Assembly: GCF_964340395.1 (NCBI RefSeq) | Contig: NC_135557.1 | Coordinates: forward strand, 13,880,161 to 13,930,160 | Length of the DNA stretch: 50,000 nt | Origin: Glandiceps talaboti | Taxonomy: Eukaryota > Hemichordata > Enteropneusta > Spengelidae | Reading direction: 5' to 3' | Shown here: piece by piece, positions 24,001 through 36,800 of the stretch | Position numbering within the stretch: the first letter of the stretch is position 1 | Layout of the letters: every line of letters starts with the position of its first letter | Position numbers and translations under genes: made by a program | Notes under the pieces: model-generated | The model's database searches: none | What the model saw: the letters and a program-made list of their open reading frames with translations, nothing else | What the model was told of the DNA's origin: nothing

Positions 24001-27000
24001 AAAACTTGACTTGACGCTTTCAAAACAACAGGATCCCACTTCCTATTAAGAGTTGTTTCAGAGATAAGTTGGTTCACAGTCAGCTCTGTTTCTCGGTATT
24101 TGAAACAAAGAAAAGTTTGTATGTATAAAATGCAAGTCATAATAATTTACTGAGTGCATTGAAGGACTTACCCAACTGGAAGATTTGAGGTAGACGCATT
24201 GTAACAGTATGTTCTGTTAATTCCATTAAAATCATTAAATGCAGTACAGGCCGAGCATCCTATCGTTGCTAGGCAACTCTCCACAGTTGTGTATAAAGTG
24301 CAAAGGTCATCCGGTAAGGTCAACTGGTACAATGCACCATGGGTAGTGCCATCAAAGCCACCCATGATGTAAATATTGTGGTAAGGTTTTGTGGCTATGA
24401 CAGCAGCAGTTGAGCCAATGGATGGCTTCATTGGTTCTCCTATGGTTGATATGTCTGTAAGAATGAACAAATTTGATTGGTTTAAATTGTGTGTCAAATA
24501 CTGTGACAAATGAATATATTATTTCTGCTGACTTCCACGTTGCAATGGCTCTTGATATTTCTCTGAAATCACAGTTGTAGGCGATGTGAAAATATGCAAC
24601 AATTCTCCAGAACACATAGTTTATGAAAGTATAATTCACTTACCATCTGTATCTAAACTAATCCATGTATTACATTCAAATAAATACAAAAACACAGAGC
24701 TGGCAAAATCATACTCTTCTGTGGCACCACTAAGTACAACCAAATATTGCGGTGTTGCCATGGATACATGTAAAAAATGGGTTGGAGGCTGGAAGAAAAA
24801 TATATAAACAGAACAAGATTAAGTGATGTCATCTAAGTTTTATTTCTTATACATACAAGAAACGCTGAAAAGTTATTTCTACTAAACCCTGCACAATGAT
24901 CTCTATCATAGAGCTTACAATGTAGTGAGAGTGTACGACAAGCAACAGTGTATAGTGTTTTATCTGTTTTACAGGGGTGGTAGATACAAAACCCAAGAGC
25001 TAGTGAGAGCATTACAAACAAGTGTTTAGTGTTTTATCTCTCAGCTTGTACAGGGGTGGTAGACACAAAATTCAAGAGCTAGTGAGACCAATACAAACAA
25101 AAGTGTCTGTGTTTTCTCTCTCTGTGTTTACCTGTTGTACAGGGGTGGTAGATACAAAACTCAAAAGTGCGAACACTGTACATGTATACTACGGAGTGCC
25201 CTGTGTTTTTTTCAATAAACTACAAGGGTTGTAGACACAAAATTCAAGAGCTAGTAAGAGCACTACATACATTTGTACACGAGTGTGTTTTGTTTTCTCT
25301 CTCAGCTTACCTGTTTTACAGGGGTGGCAGATACAAAACTCAAGAGTAAGAACACTACACACAAGAGTGTGTGCTGTGTTTTGTCTCTCTGCTTACTTGT
25401 AGTACAGGGGGTGGCAGATACAAAACTCAAGAGTGAGAGCATTAAGCATGTGTTCTGTTTTTTTATTTTACCTTACATGTACCTACAGTACAGGGGTGGG
25501 AGATGAAAACCTTTAGTGCAAAAGAGCTATGAGTGTGTTATCTTTTAGTATACCTGTAGTAAAGGGGTGGTGGATAACAAACGGAAGAGCAAGAGCATCA
25601 AAAGTGTGTTGTATTTTCTCTCCTCCAACTTACCTGTGGAAATGGAGCAGCAGACAAAAGACTCCAGTGTCTGGTTGTGTAGTGGAAGGCATATAATTGA
25701 TTTGATGGTGAGATAGAATCGGTTTGGAAGACGTAGCCACCAAAGATGTAGAGTGAATGTGTCTCTGGATGCCATGATGTAGTATGACCAAACAATCCTG
25801 CAAGGGTAAAAGATAGATAGATAGGTAAGTGTCAAAAAAATGATGTGATTGCGCACCTCAGTTAGAAATGTGAAAACTTGGCACACATATACTACGACAG
25901 TAACTACTGTATTATATTCTGATGTAGTGCAAACCAGGGTGTGTAATTTACGATCCTTTGGTTCAAGACCAGGTGTTTCTCATTCTGACTGACACTTTTG
26001 TCAAGCTGTAGGCCCTCATCACCAATAGGAAATGAGATACAGAACAGAGAATATTACGAACGCCTGACATCAATTAATAATTTTTTCCAAAATAAAAACA
26101 ACTTTATCATTGACAAGGAGTATTTTGTATTTTTGGTAGTCTTGTAGTGAGATCTTGGATCTGTTCCTTGGAAGGGTTGCCACATAAAGCTGAAGGGTCA
26201 CAACAGTACCTCTGTTTGTACTAGCGCCCTCAGTGGCAACAATGGCGAATAGCCTGTGAGTCTAACAGCTAGATTATACATTTTGTCTACCTACCAATAG
26301 GAGGAGTACCAGTTACAGCAAGCACCGTCCATTGGCTTTCATCTATAGTGTATTGTATAACAATGTTTGATAATCCATCATGAGGTGAATAACCTCCGAT
26401 GATCACAAAGAATTGGTCCATTACCAATGTCATGCTATGACCAGCTATGGCTGGGAACTGGGCTGGAATCTGTAATCGCAATACAATGGAACAGTTGTAT
26501 TTGTTTATTAGTGTGTCTGTGAACTGAGAGACTCTGGGAGTAGCTTACAGGTGTGCCAACTTGTAAGTGGGCGAATCTTCAGTGGGAAACAGCATGCCCA
26601 ATACACTATGCATTGACACTGAGTTGGCTGAAAGTGTGAAGTGTGAACTCTAATATGTACAACCCAAAACGCCAAAGAAAGCTTTTTCTGTATGTACCAC
26701 AATTGTTTATATCATCTATATCATGAGTAAAAGTATACAGTTTCATTTGCTAATTGACCACATCACAAAGGCCACATGCTAGGCTTGTAAATAAACCAAT
26801 TTAAATAATATACTTTTACACTTGATGTGAATGCTATAAAGGAGTGTAGCACATGCAGAAAGTGCTTTACTTCAGCATTACTCGTCGTATTATATAGTAA
26901 GTTTACATGATTACCTCAACCTTTGTCCATTCAACGTCATCTAGGTTTAGAAGCCATAGATCCTTGGCTACCCCATTAGTTGTAATGCCACCATGTATAA

Positions 27001-28480
27001 ACATAGTCTGTGGTGAGGTATAGGCAGCAGCATGGAAGTATCTAGGTAATGGTTGTACACCACCGTCTGTCGTTGACGTGGATGCCCACTGTTTACTGGG
27101 GATGTCATACCTGTAACACACAAAACTTAGGTCAGTCAATGTTAGAGATTCAGACTGTACATAAGTTAATTAATGTTTGTTGATACACAACCAAGTTACT
27201 TTGTTTTTCTTGCCCATTTTTTGGCAACATGGGCAACATGACTGTTGCCTTCCTCAGGACAAACTGATGATAATTACAGTTCACCACTAGATGGCGCTGT
27301 TGTGAATAAATTGTCCCAGATGTGACTGGGCTGAATCCCTGTCCCCTGTTGATCACGGGAGAGATTTCCTTATCCTATACGGTACAGCTATTGATTTTCC
27401 TTTTTGCATTGTAGTCTAAAAGGTATATACTATACAGACCTGTAAACATCTCCCATAATGCCATGGGTGAGGGAATATCCACCATAGACCCACAGTTCGT
27501 TGTCCACGGCAACCATGGAATGTCCTATTCTTGACAGTGGTTGGTAGCTATTATTAGCATTGACCTGTAACCAGGGGTCATAGAGTGTCTTCCATACCAC
27601 ATTATAATCAGCCACAGACAGCTGACAAGCTGATCCCCCATAGCCTTCATTGCAAACACACATTCCAAGATCCTACAGTAAATTGTATGAAACAAAAAAT
27701 ATGAATAATTTAGTATTTCACACTTGAATCGGAGAATTGATCATGAATAGATTTTTTTTCAAACATTTGTTTACTTCAATTCAAAAAAATTTTGTTTGAA
27801 AGTATCAGAAATGTTCATCTAAACAGTGACACATTCCATTATCATCCTCAACTTCTTTAACCAAGAATTTCTTCCTATCGCTGCATACGAAATATATTTT
27901 TCAAAATAAGAGACATCTCGTCATTTTGAAAAACTAGACACTTGACAACTTTGACAGGAGAAATGAATGATTTGCTATTGATCTTTGACCTGTGACCTTT
28001 GGCATACAAAGGCATTATGGGAGAAATCAAATATGGCAGCCACACTGCCAAATGGAAATGTAACGTATCGCAAACTATTTTTTTAAAACTGGTATATGGA
28101 TAAAACACAACCACTCACCAACCTACTTGTTACATGCAACTTTACATATACACATATATACATGTATGTACAAACACGTGCATTCACACATGCACTCACA
28201 TGCACTCACATACATACACATATGCATACACACACATGTACAACACCATTCTTATCTACCTACTTCCATGCACTCACATCTAAACAAATGCACTTACAAT
28301 TTTGCATGCACACATGCATATGCAAACACATACACAAGTATATACACAGGTACACAGACACAGACAGACAGAGACAGACAGACAGACAGACACACACACA
28401 CATACATATGCAAACACATACACAGGTATATACACATCTACAGACACAGACACAGACAGACAGACACACACACACACACA

Positions 28481-28526
<46 letters not shown>

Positions 28527-30739
28527 CCCACACATACCTGATGACATGTCCCCTGTCCATTGCAATCATCTGGACAGACTTCAGCACTACAATCTACACC
28601 CCTGTAGTTATCCGAACAAATACATTCATTGCCCTGACACTCTCTATTGCCTGTACACTCGGCTGGACATCGGTTAACAACATAGCTGGCAGTAAAATGC
28701 TTAGAAATAGCTCCCCGAGATACATTGCCTTCAAACACCACAGTCATAATGCCTACAGGAAGATAAGATGGATAAAAGTTAGGCGTAAAAAAAATTGTGT
28801 GGTTCCCATTACATTCAATTTTAAAATAGGTTGGGTATGTAGATTTTTATTTATTTTATTATATATTATTTTTCATGTGTGAGTGTCTAGTTCAGGTTTT
28901 CCATTGTTTTCCAAATGGTCTCTGTGTTGTTTATTTCTTCCTATCAGATGTACAGCTATTACAGATTGGAAGAATAGTTTTATATTGTTTTTTTAAGTTG
29001 ATGTAAGTTTCCGCATCCACTATTTCTTGCGAGACTTCACGCTTTTTATTATTATATTTCTCGAATACATAAAAAGGAATTTTCTAGAACAAAGTAACAG
29101 CAAAATATTAAAGAAAATTTTTGAGGCACTTTTCATATTTACAAATAAAACAAACAATTTCCATTTATTGAAAATGATGGACTAATTTGAATCATAAATG
29201 CGAATAATATTTCTAGAAAATGTCTGTTGAGGTAAAAAATTAATCAACGCTTCAAATCTGTTTTTGTATTAAATCACCCAAGAAATAAGAAAACTAACAC
29301 CAGGTCCTGTATTTTACAACTGGACTTACTGAAAATAACGAGAACTGTATATAGTGATATAAACACACAAGAACTCAAAATAGAAACTGATTTGCACGAT
29401 TTTTCATTCATACCAGATGTTGCCGCTACTGTGATTGGCTCCATCAGACCCTGTCCACAAAATGCACCAAGTAAAACAGATTCTGATTGGTCGGCAACAC
29501 CACTGATGGATTCAGGTACACCATCATACACATATACATGATCATTCTGTAATAAAACCAATTATTATGCAAATTATTGAAATTATATTTTATAATATGT
29601 GATGTCTTAATATCTTAATATATTTTAATTTAAATCACCATTATTATCCTTTATTTATTGTATGTCTTTACTGGGAGTTAGTATATTTTGCAAAATTTGC
29701 TGTTTCAGATAAACCTAACTATGTAACATAACGCTATGATGACACACAAGTGACAGTGTCGGTACTCTGGTATTTGCACTTTTGGTTGCAGTGTTTTCTG
29801 TAGGACTTTCACTTCCTACACTTTACTGTTTATTCTATCTGTTCAAATGAAATTGCTTAGAGTGTGTGTATATGTATATATATGTTACACCCAATCCGTG
29901 AAACTGCCCAATTCATGAAATGTGAATGTAACTTTGCCCAGTTCATGGAATGGTCAACCTTATACGAATAAGAATATACATTACGATCTAAAAGGGCGAA
30001 ATTAAATTTTTGGGGCAAGAGATTTGAACTGAGGTGTTGATTATCGAACTCTATTAACTAAACTGAATTATAATAAAATAAGTTATGAGTTTTAAATACA
30101 TGATAATAAAATTGTTTGATTGGTATTTATTTTGTGTGTGTCCTATAAAAGATGCTCATTTCATGTACTGGACATATCATACCCACTTCATAACCTGGGC
30201 AACACAATTGACTATTTCATGAACTGGGCAAAGTTACCTACCCATTTCATGAATTGGGCAATTTCACAGATTGGGTGTAACATCATTATATATACTAGTA
30301 TATATACACGTACCTGACATTCAATTTGTATAGTATCTTCTATAGTAAGACTTATGCTTGGAATGACAGTCAGAGGTGAAGGTGATGTAATGTTATCAAA
30401 CACAGATATAATCCATAGACAGTATACATGGTTGACATCTGTCACTCCTTGGCCTTCTTCAGAACCTATAGCTGACGACACTGCATCTGTTATCACAGCA
30501 CGGCCTTCACATAACTGGTAACACTTCCCGTTGTCCCTGAAATGATAAAACAACAACGGTGGTTCATGAAAGATTTGTTAGTCGTACAGTGTTGCACCAA
30601 GAGTGCATTTTAAAGCTGATGACACTACATCTGTTATCACAGCATTACTGTCACATAACTGTCGCATTTCCCTGAATGATATTGCAATGTTGACAGTTCA
30701 TGAAATATTTGTTAAGTGTACAGTGTTGCACCAAGACTG

Positions 30740-30820
<81 letters not shown>

Positions 30821-33800
30821 TAGTGTCTTGCTCTCTGTCTCTTCTTTGGCTTCTGATACAAATTTTTTGAGGAATAAGGACCAAGGTGCTACATTACAAC
30901 GTTTATCACACTGTTATTGAGAAAGGCTTTTATTAACAGCCATCATGCAGCAATTTTTTGGCCACACTGGAATAGCTAGACAGATATTGAACATGCTTTG
31001 CTGGGTGCTGTGTACAATTTTTTAGAAGTCTCACACCTCATCAATCAGGGATTTCCTCAACAGTTGCCAGGTGACTAGTTTTTTGCAGCTTAGGCATATC
31101 TGGCTTCAGTTACAGACTGCTACTATAAGCCAAGTCTGACCATTAGCTAAAAACGACGACTAACCATGAAAAGGTTGTAAAATTTCCAATGTTGCTTTCC
31201 ACATTTAGAACCTTTTATTTGTATGCTCCACTCACCTTGGGTTGCCATAGTAACCATCAACGCATTCCTCACAGTGGTCACCTTGAGTGTTGTCAATGCA
31301 ATGGCAAATACCGGAATAGATGTCACAGTTATCTCTGGATGGATCGCCATGTCCATTACACTCGCACTCCTCACATCCCATAATAGTTGTTGCATTGCCA
31401 TGGCTACCAGGCTGACATGACTCACAGAACTGACCCTCAGTCCAATCTGTCAATCAAATGATGTCACGCAAATGAAAAATAAGCATGTGATTTTATGTAA
31501 CAGATGGAAGAAATTTAGAATATTGACATGTAAAACTTGATTGGTTGTAACAATGTGTCAATCAAATAAACTCATGAATATGCAAATAAGCATGTGCTTT
31601 GATGTACAAATATGAATGTTAACTGATAATGATATGTACATTTCATTGAAAACACGAAGATGATCCTATTTTTTTATTGATTTTAACTGAGAATAGGTTG
31701 TTTTTTCTTTTACAAAGTAACGACATAAGATTAAACAAGGTCTTATCTACATTAATAGCTACTGGGAAGTGGTGTAATTTTGACTTACGTTGACAATCGT
31801 CACAGATGCCGACACCCAAACCACATGTACTGTGATTATAGCATCCACAGTTTGTATTACAGTCAGGATCTGTCCAACCGATATCGCACTCACAGACAAA
31901 GTTAGGTGGACCGCTACATTCTCCATACACACAGTCATAGTAACACCTTGAAACATAGTGTATACAAACAAATAAAATAATTAGTATGAATACATCTTGA
32001 TAAGTATCAGGGCCACCTAACTTAGGCCTAATAAAAAAAAATTGTGTGGTTCCGGTTAAGCTCAATTTTAGAATAGGTGGGGTAGGTAGATTTTTAATTT
32101 AATTTTATTATATTTTTTTCTGTGTGAGTGTCTACTTCAGGTTTTCCATTGTTTTCCAAATGGTCTCTCTGTTGTTTATTTCTTCCTATCAGATGTACAG
32201 CCATTACAGATTGGAAAAACAGTTTTAAAGTGTCTTTTAAAGTTGATGGCAGTTTCCACATCTACTATTTCCTGTGAGACTTCACATTTTTTTATCATTT
32301 TTTTTCTCAAGTACGTAAAAAAAAAAAAAATTAAGGGTCAGTCACATTGATTTTTCAAGTAGGAAGCCATGATAAAATATTTTTATAAATTAAAAATCCA
32401 AAATAAATCTCAAATCCTCCTCCCTATGGCCACTTTAAAATATAACTTTGTATTCATACTTACGTTTCATTACAGAATAATTTACCATCTCCTGTGAAAC
32501 CACGATTGCATTCACATGTGAAGGACTCATGTGTATTAATACAGGTAGCATTATGGTGGCAATCATCCAGACCAAGACGACACTCAGCAACATCAGGACA
32601 CACATCATAGGACCAATCAGCTCTGTCAATATGAATACATTTGATTACGATTGGCTGAGCAGGTGACTGTTTACCTTATATCGTCATGCACCATAGGACC
32701 ACTCAGCTTTGTCAATATGAAATACATTTAATTATGCAGTTAGGATCGGCTGCGCAGGTGGCTGTTTAAATAATATGGTCATATATGATATGGCCACTCA
32801 GCTATGTCAATATAAATTCATCAATGTTAATGGCTGAGAAGGTGGCTGTATGCCATATACGGTCATAGAGCATTAGACCACTCAGCTCTATTAAAATTGA
32901 ATATCATACAGTGTTAGGATTGGCTGAGCAAGTGGCTGTATGCCATATATGGTCACACAGGACCACTCAGATCTGCCATACTCATATTATATCTTTCTAT
33001 TTGTACAATCATACCTGTTCTGTACTACTAACGTTTGTTATTAGTTTTCTACTGGTCATATCAATATACTATCAGCTACAGGCCAAGTGGAACTTGTTAC
33101 AAGTGGGAAAGTAAACAAATGAATTGGATTAACAACACTTGGCACAGCATGTTGGAAGTAGAGACAAGTATTACATTCCATCATTTGATGAGAACAGTTT
33201 TATGGCCACTTTACATAATAGCTCACATTCACAGATGAATTTCAAATTCACCTGGCATTTCAAGTACATGTAAAGTGGACATAAAGCTGTTCTTAAACCA
33301 TATATGTAAGGAAAGGTCTGTTTAATACAAAGTTATCTTAAACATGTTCTGTGGCTATCAGTTATAGATGGCGCAATTCATCAAGAAAGGTCTGATTTAA
33401 TAGTAATACATATATATCTGAGAGACTGTTGTTTTGCTGTAAGTTATAGAGGACAGTATTGATCAGGAAAGGTCCATTGTATTTACATATCTGAGAGACC
33501 ATGTTGTGTAGCTGTAAGTTATAGAGGACAGTATTGATCAGGAAAGGTCCATTGTATTTACATATCTGAGAGACCAAGTTGTGTAGCTGTAAGTTATAGA
33601 GGACAGTGTTGATCAGGAAAGGTCCATTGTATTTACATATCTGAGAGACCAAGTTGTGTAGCTGTAAGTTATAGAGGACAGTATTGATCAGGAAAGGTCC
33701 ATTGTATTTACATATCTGAGAGACCAAGATGTGTTACTGTAAGTTACAGAGGAGGGTATTGATCAGGAAAGGTCTGTTTTACTTACATTTCTGAGACACC

Positions 33801-36800
33801 ATGTTCTACTGCTATCAGTTGTTGACATGACGACGGTGAATTGGGACCAGAATAGTCGCCATCATAGCAGCTGTAATAAAATAAATCACAACAAAACAAT
33901 GTATGTTTAAAATTGTGCAGACTGTATAGTGTCGTGACTGTCGTTTTGTCACTAATTAGATGTTGGCAAAACTTTGGGATTTGCTCCCAAGAAATATTCT
34001 GCTCTCCGAGTAGAAATATTAGTGTTTACACACTGTAATCAATATGCGTTACTTAGTGTTATCCTTAGCACAGACCTATAGCAGCACAACGGCTGGTTGC
34101 ACACTTTCTCAAATCAATAAATAGTTGCTGTAGACATAACAGCCTTTATGGCAATACATGTCTACTGGTAATAGCGCCCTCATAGTCACACAATAAGTAT
34201 ACAGTGAATGTCACAACACTGTGCAGCTTTTCTGTTTGATACAACCATGCAGAAACCAACAAGAAACTGGATATGCCTCACTTTAATAGGAAGATCCTAC
34301 TTTTAGCTACATTTAGTCTAAATGAAATAAACTATTTAAATGTATTGCAATTCTATGCAGACATTTGAGTGCCAATATTTTGCTTGCTATCAAACACCTG
34401 ATGAAGGGTATGTGAAATGTCCTTTGTGGCGTTCATTTGATGTCTGTATGGTGGCAGGTCATTTCATTTCACTTAGACAAAATGTAGCTAGAAACTGTAC
34501 TAAATCAATCTTGCTATCTTAAAGTGTAGCATGTCCAGTTTCTTACTGATTTCTGTGTGGTTGTATCAAACAGAAAAGCTGCACGATATTTGAGAAATTC
34601 ACTGTACATCAGTGTTCTCCCCAGGATTTGTTGATAGGATATCACACTACCATTAGCGGGTTTACGCATTTTATTCCTATCGAAAACAATACTGACGGTA
34701 AACTTCAATGAAATCTGTCTGGTAATGGTAGAGGATTGAATAGTTGTTTGAATTAATTAGACACTCTTTAGTTTTACTTGCTGCTTATGTGTGAAGGATC
34801 AATACAAACGTTGCGAAACAACAAAGGCGTCTGCTGACCGATGAACAATGTCAACTTACAATATTTACCGAACCCTATGCAATCCGATAGCGTATCGGGA
34901 CAACTGATAGCGTATCGCCGAAAATTAAAGGATATTGGGCCCGATACACTAAAACCCTCTGCGGAGAACACTGGTACATGTATATCAGAATTAGGGTCAA
35001 CTTACATTCCAATGTTTGGATTATTAGTATTACCACACCAACCACACTGAAATGTTGTCAGACATTCTCCACATGTCCTGAACGCTGAACAGTTGACACA
35101 TTCCTTGTCTCCAGTACTGAAATCAAATCAAGCAGAGATAACATAAGAAACAAGTTAAGGACTTTGCCCCAAAGTTGTAACGATAGTACTGCATATTTGT
35201 TACCATGCCTTCCAACTATGGCTGTTGTGATCACAGCAATATATACATCAAATAATGTTGTGACAGTACAAGTCACTAGTTTAGGACTTTCCCCACTATC
35301 ATACTAATAGACAACTTTAGTTTACAACTTTGTCCCATCATTGTAATAATAAACTACTTTATACAGCATATCGAGCTCTGGTTGCTGTTTTGTCCCATGG
35401 TGTGGGTGCATCCAACAGTTGAGGGTACATTCTGACATGACGCAAGATAGTATATCAAACAATAGCTTACCTATCAAACCAATGAGAACACTGTCCGTAG
35501 GTGTATCTTGAGATATAGGATGAGAAGGCAAAGCAGGATTGTGCACTCTCACACCAAGCACATTCAGACCACTCCCCAGTGCACTCAGAACATGATGTTT
35601 TCCTGTAGACACAAACATAATTAAAATATCTTTAACATTGCCAGGTTTGTGTGTTTGGATGGATGGAGGGAGGGAGGCAGGTAGGTAGGGAGAATGAGTG
35701 GATGGTTGGGGGGACGGATGGCAAGCTCAATGGATGGATGGATGGATGAATGGTTGGATGGGTTGATAGATGGAGGGAGAATGAGTGGATGGTTGGAGAG
35801 CCAGATGGAGAGATGGATAGAGGAAGGGATGGATGAAGGGAAGGGATGGATGGATGGGTGGAGAGATGGATTGATGGATGGATGGATGGATGGATGGATG
35901 GATAGATAGATGAATGGACAAATAGATAGTTAGATAGATGGATAGATGGAGAGATGGATTGATGGATGGATGCATGGATGGATGGATGGATGGATGGATG
36001 GATAGATAGATGAATGGACAAATAGATAGCTAGATAGATGGATAGATGGATGGATGGATGGATGGATGAAGGGATGGATGGATGGATGGATGGATGGATG
36101 GATGGAGATGGATGGTTGGAGAGATGGTTGGATGGATGGATGGTTGGATGGATGGATGGATGGATGGAAGGTCGGATGAATGGATGGATGGATGGATGGA
36201 AGGTCGGATGAATGGATGGATGGATGGATGGAAGGTCGGATGAATGGATGGATGGATGGATGGAAGGTCAGATGAATGGATGGATGGATGGATGGAAGGT
36301 CGGATGAATGGATGGATGGATGGATGGAAGGTCGGATGAATGGATGGATGGATGGATGGAAGGTCGGATGAATGGATGGATGGATGGATGGAAGGTCGGA
36401 TGAATGGATTTATAGATGAATAAAGAGATAAAGTACACCGATTCCAATATCTGAGACTTGTATCAAATGAGGATATTAAATTACTATACAGTTACCCAGT
36501 ACTTACTGATGGCATGGTAACGAACAGTTACTTGGGTACGACATCACATTAAAATCATCCGATGAAAATCTACCACGGCGAACACAACGAGCGTCATTAG
36601 ATAACCACTCACATAGGGGATCCTGTAATAATAGTATCAAACAAGATAACAATATTGAGATGAATCAATTGAAGATATTATGTAGGACTGTACGTACCCC
36701 TGTACAGATTGTACAAAGTAGACTACATAATGTATGAGTGTACGTACCCCTGTACACACTGCCTAATAGAATAAATGGGTGACTAGATACTACCGGTATA

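Noticed and set aside
33362-33727. 121-codon minus-strand ORF of 25-residue repeats
   Set aside because: It arises from a 75-bp junction repeat and is in a frame different from the adjoining MEGF8 exon.
35632-36021. His/Pro/Ser/Ile-rich ORFs
   Set aside because: Translations of the (GGAT)n array; similar for 28096-28882, over CA/CAGA repeats.
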